DNA of 64,000 bases from Aphanomyces cochlioides (Eukaryota > Oomycota > Saprolegniomycetes > Saprolegniales > Verrucalvaceae): positions 1,860,001 to 1,924,000 of the forward strand of contig JAHQRK010000005.1 of the NCBI GenBank assembly GCA_019828595.1, in the 5' to 3' direction. Every line of letters begins with the position of its first letter. Position 1 is the first letter of the stretch. Under the pieces are notes generated by a model, which saw nothing but the letters and a program-made list of their open reading frames with translations, did not search any database and was not told where the DNA came from. The position numbers and the translations under genes were made by a program. Below are positions 1 through 9,934 of this stretch, piece by piece.

Positions 1-1209
1 AAGGCTGAAAAAGCGAAGGCAAAAGCGGCCAAGGCAGCGGCAAAATCTCCTCCGTCAGGAGAAAAAGAACCTGAACATGATGGAGACGATCATGATCAAG
101 ACCCTGGAACAAATGCGGAAGGCAAGGCCGACTCAACTGAGGCATCTGAAGATGGTCAAGATGAACAACCACAGCCAACAGCTCCTTCTCATGGCTCTGA
201 TGTCGATATGTCTGGTGACAGCGATCCCCCTAACAACAATGGACAAGACAAACAACAAGAAGATGTGGAAATGTCTACCAACGAATCGCCCGCTCTTGCT
301 CCACCAAGTGAGCAGCCCAAGAACTCGCTGGACCTTCAATTGGTAACGGGCTACCGGTCTGGACCAGCTCCAAAACGTACTTTGCCTTCGTCCCCACGTT
401 TGGATCCCCTGCCGACATCCAACCGTTTTCATATCCTCGAAGAAGACGACGTGGAACTCTCGTTTGAAGACTTTGCAGTGCCTCGAATTGTATTGGAAGA
501 TTCAAGTGCGCCACGCCCGAAAAAGACCAAAGGCAAAGCGAAGAAACAACGACTTAACAAGTCTGCTGCAGCCCACCTCGAATTGGCGAAGAAGATCATT
601 CGAGATAAGAAAGTCGAAGGCAGTATCACCGAATGTCAACGCATTTTGCGAGATGATCCTCAGCTCGTTGCACATGCTATGTACGCACAAGATGAAGACC
701 TCAGTTTGTTTCAGTCACTTGTTGCAACCAAGACTATTGAGCGCAAGATGGCTTTGTTAAAAGCTCAAGGCAAGCCTCACAACTACAAACATCACGTCAA
801 CTTCATGGCTCAATACAAGATTCACCCGTCAGAAATCTTGGAAGAATTGACCACGGACATACCAGAGATCAAGCGCATCCTCTTTGCACTTGCTACGATT
901 GACTTATTCCTCTCAAATCGGGCCCCAGACCTCTACACAAACTCGGAGGCACTGACTGTTCTATTGAACCAAGAAGCAACAAGATTGCCTGACACCAACT
1001 GCTTGACGGACTGGTCGCTGTTTGCTTTGATCGAAAACTTCAGCGACAATCTCGAGAAGTTCACTTTGCCGGCTCCCGTCTTGTCGGCCATCTCGATGCT
1101 CAAAAGCATCACCAACAATTACCACATCGACGAGCTCTGCAGCAAAGCTCACCACTCCATGAACGCCGACGAAATTGATCCCCTCGATTTGGAGGACGAT
1201 CAACTCTAA
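1..1209 (+). CDS. LINE ORF1 protein, C-terminal 402 residues (copy A, cut by window edge)
   Basis: This is the C-terminal part of the ORF1 protein (residues 611-1012 of the 1012-residue consensus). LINE ORF1 proteins usually bind element RNA and form the ribonucleoprotein; that role is inferred here. The sequence opens with the end of an Ala/Lys-rich helix-like stretch, then an acidic Gln/Asp/Glu-rich linker, an NRF-x-I-L-E-E-D motif near residue 750, and a basic cluster (KKTKGKAKKQR, about 782-793) that could act as a nuclear localisation or RNA-binding patch. A predicted helical C-terminal region follows and ends in an acidic tail. I see no CCHC zinc knuckle. The frame stops at TAA 1207-1209, 78 nt before the ORF2 ATG and in the same reading frame. 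Confidence 0.85.
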   Translation, partial: KAEKAKAKAAKAAAKSPPSGEKEPEHDGDDHDQDPGTNAEGKADSTEASEDGQDEQPQPTAPSHGSDVDMSGDSDPPNNNGQDKQQEDVEMSTNESPALAPPSEQPKNSLDLQLVTGYRSGPAPKRTLPSSPRLDPLPTSNRFHILEEDDVELSFEDFAVPRIVLEDSSAPRPKKTKGKAKKQRLNKSAAAHLELAKKIIRDKKVEGSITECQRILRDDPQLVAHAMYAQDEDLSLFQSLVATKTIERKMALLKAQGKPHNYKHHVNFMAQYKIHPSEILEELTTDIPEIKRILFALATIDLFLSNRAPDLYTNSEALTVLLNQEATRLPDTNCLTDWSLFALIENFSDNLEKFTLPAPVLSAISMLKSITNNYHIDELCSKAHHSMNADEIDPLDLEDDQL

Positions 1210-1287
1210 GGCTTCTATCCCCTGCTTCAATCCATTTCAACCTCCCCTCTGACCCCTCCATTCTACTCATTTTCATCTGTACTCGTG
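1210..1287 (+). promoter_or_regulatory. Pyrimidine-rich in-frame spacer between ORF1 and ORF2
   Basis: A 78-nt spacer made almost only of C and T, with few G. It is exactly 26 codons long and holds no stop codon, so ORF1 and ORF2 are separated by a single TAA in one frame. The same spacer length is kept in the copies at 6744-6821, 18120-18197, 22892-22969, 27224-27301, 52722-52799 and 60271-60348. It probably governs how ORF2 is translated (reinitiation, internal entry or stop readthrough); which one cannot be told from sequence. Confidence 0.6.
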
Positions 1288-2542
1288 ATGATTGACAACA
1301 ACTTCTCCGATGTCCCAACTGAACTCGTGGACTGGGACCCACAAATCATCTCCCTCAACACCAATGGCTTCTCCAACAGTCATCGGTACATCCTCGACAA
1401 ACTATCAAGTGTTCACGACGTTTCCTTTATCCAAGAAACCCGTTTCCGCACGCCAAGTCTCCACGACCGTGTTGCGTTCCATTGGCAACGCATCACAAAC
1501 CACGAAGGCTCTTTGTTCTTTGAAGAGCCTATTTACCCTGAAGTATCCACGTCGCCAGCCACTGGAGGTCTGGCTACGTTGATACATCCTCACTCTCCTT
1601 TGAAGAACGCCACTCAAGTCCCTCATGACAACCCAGTGCTTCGTGGTCGTTATCTACAAGTGCGATGTACTCTGGGTCCACTGACAGTCGTTCTCCACAA
1701 TATCTATGCGCCGGCAGCCTTCCAACAACGAGCAAGTTACTTCGAAGAATTGCCACGCGACTTTCCTCCACATGCGCTCCACATTGTTGGAGGAGATTTC
1801 AACTGCACTCTCAACAAAGATTTGGATTCGTTGAGACCCAGTACCTCCACCATGGCCGGCACCCTTCAACTGGAACAATGGATGCACAGTTTGTCTCTGG
1901 TGGATCTGTTTCGCCGTCAAAACCCCGTGGCACGAGCCTTCACAAGTCCCACACTCACCAACCGACTTGACTACATCTTTTGTTCGTCCACCTTGGCGGG
2001 TCTTCGTCATTGGAAGGCGACGCACATGCCACACGTTCCACAGGCTGACCACGTGGCTTGTCGTATCATCACAAAGCGTCAAACATTGCGCCATGGCTCT
2101 GGATCATGGAAAGCTCCAACTTGGCTACTTCGTCTACCACGAGCGGCCGAGATTGTTCATGGATGTCTGGATCGATTTTTGGACAAGTCTCCAACATTCC
2201 ACAATATCTCCAAGGCCTACGACATGCTGGTCAATGATATCCGCTCCCAACTCAAAGAATTCCATTCTCAACGATTGGAGAAACAACGTCTGCCGTTGAA
2301 GAAGTTAGCTGTCGAGATCGCTTCGCTTTTGCAAGTCCCCAACATGCGTCAAGATTCAGTGCTGGTGGATCGAGTGCGAGACCTTCAAAAGCAAATTCAC
2401 GAGCTGCAAGATCGAGACAAGCAGTTTCGTCAAGACCAGGCGTTCCAACTTCACTTGTACAAAGCAGAGCGCTCGTCCAAGTTCCACTTCATGTCCCCTG
2501 TCCCTACCCCCTTGAAGAAGACAGTCTTCAAAGAGTTGGTGG
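1288..2542 (+). pseudogene. LINE ORF2 N-terminal part: AP endonuclease (copy A, interrupted)
   Basis: Codons 1-418 of the 1351-codon ORF2, with the ATG at 1288 (an upstream GTG at 1285 is in frame but is not needed as start). ORF2 encodes the enzyme that nicks target DNA and reverse-transcribes the element RNA there. The exonuclease-endonuclease-phosphatase fold is clear: SLNTNGF at 22-28, QET with the metal-binding Glu50, NIYAP at 138-142, GGDFN with Asp170 and Asn172, RLDYIF with Asp228, and Asp254-His255 at the end. All expected catalytic residues are present. A coiled-coil-like Gln/Leu/Arg-rich linker follows (about 330-400). Copy B interrupts the frame after nt 2542, and the remainder is at 9935-12735. 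Confidence 0.92.
2528..2542 (+). repeat. Target-site duplication of copy B, left copy
   Basis: The 15-bp sequence TCAAAGAGTTGGTGG directly precedes the 3' end of copy B. It is repeated exactly at 9920-9934, directly after the 5' end of copy B. The undisturbed sequence in other ORF2 copies has this 15-mer once, so this is a textbook duplication from target-primed insertion. It fixes both element ends. Confidence 0.95.
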
Positions 2543-2588
2543 TTAAATGAGTTGTATTAACCTTATTTTTGAGCAAAGGCCCTAATGA

Positions 2589-2608
2589 CTTACTAATTTG
2601 CCTCGTAC
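2589..2608 (-). repeat. 3' UTR stretch complementary to the element's 5' end (copy B)
   Basis: On the element strand this reads GTACGAGGCAAATTAGTAAG, 46 nt from the 3' end. The first 20 nt of the same element (9900-9919) read CTTCCGAATTTGCCTCGTAC. The two pair at 18 of 20 positions, with 14 consecutive pairs. The same pair of motifs is present in full-length copies E and G, and copy A carries the 3' motif at 12816-12835. Confidence 0.85.
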
Positions 2609-2668
2609 TGTATAAATAGAACTTGGAAAACAGAATATGGCAAAGTGGTCATTGAACAGGAGATGAAG

Positions 2669-2691
2669 TGAGTGAGCCGTCAGCTCACTCA
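2669..2691 (-). other. Hairpin at the ORF2 stop codon (copy B)
   Basis: Stem TGAGTGAGC / GCTCACTCA (9 bp) with a 5-nt TGACG loop. The stem starts with the ORF2 stop codon TGA itself. Equivalent hairpins, with changed loops or trimmed stems, occur at the ORF2 end of every 3'-intact copy. It is a candidate recognition structure for the reverse transcriptase. Confidence 0.65.
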
Positions 2692-5600
2692 TGAAACGGC
2701 GCTGTCAGGAATGGCGTGTTGACGTAACCAGCGGTCCGAAGATAGATGCTTGAGCACATTGAATACCTTGGTGTATCCCTTCTTGAGAGGGAGATCAACC
2801 AGGAGCTGTTGTAGATGTAGCTTGATCAAAGAGGCAGCATGAATGGCAACTTCCATCGGACTCTTCGCTGTGAGGTCGGGTCGAAAGGTGCGATCGGCAC
2901 GTTGGAGCCATATTTGATAATACACGCAGGCTCGGACAATCGGCCAGATCTTCAGATAGCCACGGATGTAGTATCCATCGGACGGCTTGGGCGTCTCGTA
3001 GAACATTTCCAGACAAGTCGACGGAAAGGAACACTCGAGCAGTCGCTGGATTGTCTTGAAGAAATACCAAACAGATTGACCATATCCACAAGAGAACAGG
3101 AAATGCTCGTACGTCTCATTGACACGACAGAAGACACACGTCGGCTTGGGGTCTTGGTACTGAAACAGATATTGCATGGCGTTGGCGCGGAGAAGGGTCT
3201 TGAAAATGAACTCTCCATATCGAGGGAGAATGTGGTCGGGTTGGAGGAAGGCGGCAAGTTGGGTAAGGCGCTTGGGGTCTTCGTAAAAGTTGGATGGCAG
3301 GTTGAGATGCTTGGTGGAAGAATGGACGAGCTGACAGCTGGAGAAGCTCTGATCTTAGCCGATTTCGAAGTCGCAAGCGCCAACAAGATCGGACTCGAGT
3401 CAGGGTGAATCATCCAGTGCCATTCCATCCATTCAGAGCTTGGCGTCGGCAAGTGGAACACGGGAGCATCCTCTTCAGAAACAATCTCAAACAATCGTGA
3501 TAACTTGGTCACCAAGATTGAGATCCATTGTTTCGTTGGAGGGACAAAATTGGCTTGGCGGCAGGCACGGTTGATTTTGTCGAACAAGATCGAAGCTGGC
3601 CAAACTCGCTGACACGGAGTCAACAAATGCGACAACTTCGTGATGTGAAGCGAAGCCAATACATTGGCTTGGTCTTGCGTCGATGTAGAGCACTGATCGT
3701 ATAGGTCTTCGAGTCCAGGCAGATACGAGTTGTGCCAAAGGGGAATATCCAAAGATGAGATGTGATTTGGACAGCCGTACGGAGTCCAGCGGGATTCAAA
3801 CCAGCTACTCAATAAGGCTTTCCACATTGGAGTGATATTGGGATTCTTGTACAGTTGTCTGATGAATGCAGAAGAGCCATTTGCCAAGAGGAGATCTCGG
3901 GGGGGACCCCATGGATGAAAAGCCTTCTCGAGGAGAGTATAGCCCGGCGTAATCCAGGCGGCCATGGCAGACTTGCGGGGTGGGGTGGTGATGGCTTGAA
4001 TGCATCTGATCATGACAGAGCGGTTGTGTTGTTGCCATAAAGCAAGTGCATGGTGCAGGCCTAAGCCACCGGACTTCTTCGGCATGAATAGGATCTCCTT
4101 TTTGATCAAACGGAGGCCATGGACAGAGGAGGATGGGTTGATTTCTTCACCATGCATAAATTGAAGCATGGCCTTGTCGATCTTTTTGGCCAGGTCTTTG
4201 TCGGCAGGGACAAAAGCCAGTTGGTACCATAACACAGGCAGACATATGCTTTGCAGGATAGTGACTTTTCCGGCCATGGTTCGAGCCTTGTAGAGCCACA
4301 AAGACAAGCGAGCCACAAACTTCTCAAACACGTAATTGAAACGTGCCAATGGAGAAAGATTGGGCGCAACCAAGATACCAAGAGCCTTCACGGGACTGTC
4401 GGAAGTAACTTGTAGTGAGGCAAGGTTCCCATTCAACTGGCTGTAGGTCAGAATTTGGGTCTTGTCGACGTTGAGTCGGAAACCAGACTTGTCGCAAAAG
4501 GTTTGAACCAATGCAAGCTGCCGGTGGAGGCACGTCTCATTTGCCGCATAGAGTTGCGAGTCGTCGGCAAAGTAACTCCCAGTGTGGTAGCGATCCCCAC
4601 ACTTGATGCCATAGTTGGAGTGTTGCCGTAGGAGTTGGCACATCGGTTCCAAAGCGATCACAAACAGAAGTGGCGACAGTGGATCACCTTGCAACACACC
4701 GCGTGAGATGTGAACTGGCTTGGACAAGAAGCCGTTCACCAAGATGCGAGACTTGCGGCCCGAGTACAGTACGCGAACCATGTCAACAAAGGTTTCGGGA
4801 AAGCCATAGTGACGGAGGACGAGGAGCAAGTACGCGTGGTCCACGCGATCAAAAGCTTTCTCAAAGTCAAGCAGTGCCACCATCGAGGACGGACTGTGTA
4901 GTTTGATGTGGTGCAGCATGTCATCCAGTCGTGCAATATTGGTTTGGATATTGCTTCGACGGATAAAGCCTTGCTGGTCCGGGTGGATGATGTGTCGAAT
5001 GTGGCGCTGGAGTCGATAAGCCAGAATACTCGTCAGGATTTTCACATCCGTGTTGAGTAGGCTAATGGGCCGATAGTTCTTGGCTTGTGACTTGGGGCCT
5101 TTCTTGTGCAGCAACACCAGCGTACTGACAAGTTGCATGGGAGTCAAGCGAGGGTGAGAATGGAGCTGGTGTGTGAATAGCAGCTCCAATACCAACGACC
5201 ACTTGTGAGGTGCAAGTTTGAGGACTTCGAATGGCAGAGCGTTGGGACCTGGCGCTGAGTTCGAACTGCTGTGTCGAATAGCATGATAGAACTCGTTGGC
5301 GCGCAAGGGAGCCGACAGCTCTTTCTGGGCTTGCTCTGGCAGTTGCTTGTGTCGAGTCAATGGGGTCAGAAATGACGACACTTCGTCTCCAGATCGCTGC
5401 ACCTCGGGAGCTGCAAACAAGTCCTTGTAGTAGTCGACCAGGACGTCAGACATGCCTTGTTGATTGGAGACAACATTTCCATTGACATCCACCAACTCTT
5501 TGAAGACTGTCTTCTTCAAGGGGGTAGGGACAGGGGACATGAAGTGGAACTTGGACGAGCGCTCTGCTTTATACAAGTGAAGTTGGAACGCCTGGTCTTG

Positions 5601-6743
5601 ACGAAACTGCTTGTCTCGATCTTGCAGCTCGTGAATTTGCTTTTGAAGGTCTCGCACTCGATCCACCAGCACTGAATCTTGACGCATGTTGGGGACTTGC
5701 AAAAGCGAAGCGATCTCGACAGCTAACTTCTTCAACGGCAGACGTTGTTTCTCCAATCGTTGAGAATGGAATTCTTTGAGTTGGGAGCGGATATCATTGA
5801 CCAGCATGTCGTAGGCCTTGGAGATATTGTGGAATGTTGGAGACTTGTCCAAAAATCGATCCAGACATCCATGAACAATCTCGGCCGCTCGTGGTAGACG
5901 AAGTAGCCAAGTTGGAGCTTTCCATGATCCAGAGCCGTGGCGCAATGTTTGACGCTTTGTGATGATACGACAAGCCACGTGGTCAGCCTGTGGAACGTGT
6001 GGCATGTGCGTCGCCTTCCAATGACGAAGACCCGCCAAGGTGGACGAACAAAAGATGTAGTCAAGTCGGTTGGTGAGTGTGGGACTTGTGAAGGCTCGTG
6101 CCACGGGGTTTTGACGGCGAAACAGATCCACCAGAGACAAACTGTGCATCCATTGTTCCAGTTGAAGGGTGCCGGCCATGGTGGAGGTACTGGGTCTCAA
6201 CGAATCCAAATCTTTGTTGAGAGTGCAGTTGAAATCTCCTCCAACAATGTGGAGCGCATGTGGAGGAAAGTCGCGTGGCAATTCTTCGAAGTAACTTGCT
6301 CGTTGTTGGAAGGCTGCCGGCGCATAGATATTGTGGAGAACGACTGTCAGTGGACCCAGAGTACATCGCACTTGTAGATAACGACCACGAAGCACTGGGT
6401 TGTCATGAGGGACTTGAGTGGCGTTCTTCAAAGGAGAGTGAGGATGTATCAACGTAGCCAGACCTCCAGTGGCTGGCGACGTGGATACTTCAGGGTAAAT
6501 AGGCTCTTCAAAGAACAAAGAGCCTTCGTGGTTTGTGATGCGTTGCCAATGGAACGCAACACGGTCGTGGAGACTTGGCGTGCGGAAACGGGTTTCTTGG
6601 ATAAAGGAAACGTCGTGAGCACTTGATAGTTTGTCGATGATGTACCGATGACTGTTGGAGAAGCCATTGGTGTTGAGGGAGATGATTTGTGGGTCCCAGT
6701 CCACGAGTTCAGTTGGGACATCGGAGAAGTTGTTGTCAATCAT
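2689..6743 (-). pseudogene. LINE ORF2 (endonuclease-reverse transcriptase), frameshifted (copy B)
   Basis: Complete in extent, from ATG at 6743 to the stop at 2689, but 4055 nt instead of 4056. One base is missing near 3315 (other copies read GGTAGG on the plus strand where this one reads GGTGG). The endonuclease and reverse transcriptase domains (Y557RPIS, D626FEKAFD, Q685GDPLSP, F725ADD) are in frame. The frame is lost before the C-terminal CCHC motif, which continues in another frame in 2689-3177. Otherwise it is as in copy A. The product would lack the C-terminal nucleic-acid-binding region, so I call it a pseudogene unless the indel is a sequencing error. Confidence 0.9.
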
Positions 6744-6821
6744 CACGAGTACAGATGAAAATGAGTAGAATGGAGGGGTCAGAGGGGAGGTTGAAATGGA
6801 TTGAAGCAGGAGATAGAAGCC

Positions 6822-9800
6822 TTAGAGTTGATCGTCCTCCAAATCGAGGGGATCAATTTCGTCGGCGTTCATGGAGTGGTGAGCTTTGCTGCAGAGCTCG
6901 TCGATGTGGTAATTGTTGGTGATGCTTTTGAGCATCGAGATGGCCGACAAGACGGGAGCCGGCAAAGTGAACTTCTCGAGATTGTCGCTGAAGTTTTCGA
7001 TCAAAGCAAACAGCGACCAGTCCGTCAAGCAGTTGGTGTCAGGCAATCTTGTTGCTTCTTGGTTCAATAGAACAGTCAGTGCCTCCGAGTTTGTGTAGAG
7101 GTCTGGGGCCCGATTTGAGAGGAATAAGTCAATCGTAGCAAGTGCAAAGAGGATGCGCTTGATCTCTGGTATGTCCGTGGTCAATTCTTCCAAGATTTCT
7201 GACGGGTGAATCTTGTATTGAGCCATGAAGTTGACGTGATGTTTGTAGTTGTGAGGCTTGCCTTGAGCTTTTAACAAAGCCATCTTGCGCTCAATAGTCT
7301 TGGTTGCAACAAGTGACTGAAACAAACTGAGGTCTTCATCTTGTGCGTACATAGCATGTGCAACGAGCTGAGGATCATCTCGCAAAATGCGTTGACATTC
7401 GGTGATACTGCCTTCGACTTTCTTATCTCGAATGATCTTCTTCGCCAATTCGAGGTGGGCTGCAGCAGACTTGTTAAGTCGTTGTTTCTTCGCTTTGCCT
7501 TTGGTCTTTTTCGGGCGTGGCGTACTTGAATCGTCCAATACAATTCGAGGCACTGCAAAGTCTTCAAACGAGAGTTCCACGTCGTCTTCTTCGAGGATAT
7601 GAAAACGGTTGGATGTCGGCAGGGGATCCAAACGTGGGGACGAAGGCAAATTACGTTTTGGAGCTGGTCCAGACCGGTAGCCCGTTACCAATTGAAGGTC
7701 CAGCGAGTTCTTGGGCTGCTCACTTGGTGGAGCAAGAGCGGGCGATTCGTTGGTAGACATTTCCACATCTTCTTGTTGTTTGTCTTGTCCATTGTTGTTA
7801 GGGGGATCGCTGTCACCAGACATATCGACATCAGAGCCATGAGAAGGAGCTGTTGGCTGTGGTTGTTCATCTTGACGATCTCCAGATGCCTCAGTTGAGT
7901 CGGCCTCGCCTTCCGCATTTGTTCCAGGGTCTTGGTCATGATCGTCTCCATCATGTTCAGGTTCTTTTTCTCCTGACGGAGGAGATTTTGCCGCTGCCTT
8001 GGCCGCTTTTGCCTTCGCTTTTTCAGCCTTGGCCTCTGCACGTCGTGAAACAATCGACGGAGGCAATGTCTTGTTCAGAGCAGCGATCTTGTGCTGAAAC
8101 ACGACGACAAAAGGCTGACCCGACGGATCCGTAATGGTGATTTCGCGTAGTGCGTCGCCGGATTTTGGCACCAACACTGCAGGAGGCGCAGACGACTTGA
8201 AAATGACTCTCAAATGCGGCGACTTGATGTTCTGACCAGCAGTAGGGTTGAATGCTGCTATCACTGACTTGGTCAATGCAGCCATTTTCTTGACAATCGC
8301 CTTGGCCATCGAAGGGTGACTGACCTTGTTGAACGTAACGTAGTAGTTGTTGCCATAACGCGAGTACTTGGGAACCAGGAAGTCTTTGCCACCAAGTCGA
8401 AACGTTGTGCCTCCCATTTCCGCGCACGTAGACAAGTTGTAACTTGAGATCACAATGGTCTGTGGGTTCTTCTTGTGGATCAAAATGTTCGGAAATTTGG
8501 AGCCCCATAACGAACCAGGATTTTCCTTGACAAATTGATCGCAGATGACTTTTTCGGACCAGTCCTTGTAGGCTTCGCCCAACTTGACTGTGAGCTCGTA
8601 CACTTGGGACTGGGGAGTGAGCAAAATGTTTTCAATGAAGGCGTCCATGTCACCAGAGTCTTTGTAGAATGCGTCCGCCATGGCCTCGCATCGCGCAATA
8701 TCGTCATCGGCAATAGCATGAGCACCAGTGTTGCGATGTTTCGCGCCTTTGGGAGCATTGCCTTGCTTGGAATCTTTCTTGGACGAAGCTGAATCCTTGC
8801 CGGGAGTCTTTTGCGTCCATGGATTGGCCTTTTCAGCGTTTTGTTGCTCTTGATCGCCTCGTATTTTGTCTGCCGTGGTAGGAGGATCAACAGCGCCATT
8901 TCCTTGAGCAACGGATTTGTCGACAATGTCTTGATTTGACTGGTCATTGTCATTGTTTGTCGATTGTTCCTCTTGAATAACTTCTCCAGGAGTATCACAC
9001 GGCTTCGCTTGGCCGTTAATGTCGCCTGACCCATCAACCTCCGAGTGAATTTGAGTATTTCCCTCGTCGGTTAAGGCTTCGGTTTCAGTAGAATCCTTCC
9101 CCTCGGCGTCTCCAGAGACCATATCCACGTCCTCTTGAGATTGTTCTTCTTCCTCTCCCGTTCTAGGAGGCTCAGCACAGGGGGCGACGCGGTTGGTGGC
9201 TGCTGGCTCAGTCCCATTGGTCACGAGAAAGGCCGGGGCCAGACCCCCAGTGACAGGGGTAGAAGGGGAATCCATGCCATCCCCGCAGCACGGTGACTGG
9301 GGTACACCATTGCTCCGGCGAGAACCCAAATCGGGATACCGCCCCCGCCCCTCCGAAGAGGCCCCTGGGGGGAAGTAGACAGAACCGCAGGGTGTGCCCA
9401 TAGGGGGGGCCCTCGTAGCCTCTAGGGCTGGCATGGACCCCGTTTTCTCGCCGCCTTCACTGGGGATCGACTCCAATTGGAGTCCAGGGAAGCAGCCACC
9501 ACAGGCACAAGGCCCCAGTGGTTCGCCCTCCTGAGTGAGGGCTTCGCTAGACAAGTTAACGACAGTGGTCTGGGGGTCAACCACTGACCCACTGAGGTTG
9601 ACCCCCCTGGAACTCCGGCGAGTGGAGCACCAGGTGAAGCGCTGGTGGAGCGAGACGCAGATTGGTCTCCAGAGACGCTGTTGGGGTCGAACTCGACCTC
9701 CACTTCGGCCCTAGGGTTAGGTGTAGAGACATTACTCACACCACTTCCGCCATCCTGATTGGACGACGAAAGTGGGTGAGGTGATACAATACCTGGAATG

Positions 9801-9859
9801 ATGGTGACTCCGTGAGTGTTGGTCTCACGGAGCTCGGAACAGCTGTTGGCGTTGGACAT
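6822..9859 (-). pseudogene. LINE ORF1, frameshifted in a C tract (copy B)
   Basis: ORF1 from ATG at 9859 to TAA at 6822, 3038 nt instead of 3039. The plus-strand C run at 9602-9607 has six bases where intact copies have seven, so the N-terminal 85 or so codons are out of frame with the rest. Downstream an open frame of 920 codons covers most of the protein (6822-9584). The frame holds an acidic Asp/Glu-rich region, the central domain (about 394-602), the Ala/Lys-rich segment and the basic patch. The homopolymer could be a real slippage mutation or an assembly error. Confidence 0.88.
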
Positions 9860-9899
9860 TTTGAGCGCGGCGGCACTTGATAACTTCTTGACTTGAGGG

Positions 9900-9919
9900 G
9901 TACGAGGCAAATTCGGAAG
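9900..9919 (-). repeat. Element 5' terminus, complementary to its 3' UTR (copy B)
   Basis: The first 20 nt of the element, CTTCCGAATTTGCCTCGTAC on the element strand. It is identical at the other complete 5' ends (21277-21296, 30382-30401, 35985-36004, and 57172-57191 on the plus strand). It can pair with the 3' UTR motif at 2589-2608. The 5' leader is only 60 nt and holds no upstream ATG and no stop in the ORF1 frame. Confidence 0.85.
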
Positions 9920-9934
9920 TCAAAGAGTTGGTGG
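9920..9934 (+). repeat. Target-site duplication of copy B, right copy
   Basis: Exact second copy of the 15-mer at 2528-2542, adjoining the 5' end of copy B. It is followed by the continuation of copy A's ORF2. Confidence 0.95.

Larger units (their letters stand above)
1..2542 (+). mobile_element. LINE copy A, left part (interrupted by copy B)
   Basis: Plus-strand non-LTR retrotransposon that enters from outside the window. It starts here at ORF1 codon 611 and runs through the ORF1-ORF2 spacer to ORF2 codon 418, where copy B was inserted. The rest of copy A resumes at 9920/9935 and runs to 12881. Rejoining the two parts around the 15-bp duplication gives an ORF2 of exactly 4056 nt, the consensus length, so this is one element split by a later insertion. 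Confidence 0.95.
2543..9919 (-). mobile_element. Full-length LINE copy B inserted in copy A
   Basis: Minus-strand element of 7377 bp, from its 3' end (TTTAA) at 2543 to its 5' end (CTTCCGAATTTG) at 9919, bounded by a perfect 15-bp target-site duplication. It is 2 bp shorter than the consensus because of one single-base deletion in each ORF, so it cannot encode either full protein. It has no poly(A) tail. This is the only insertion in the window with both original flanks still in place. Confidence 0.96.
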
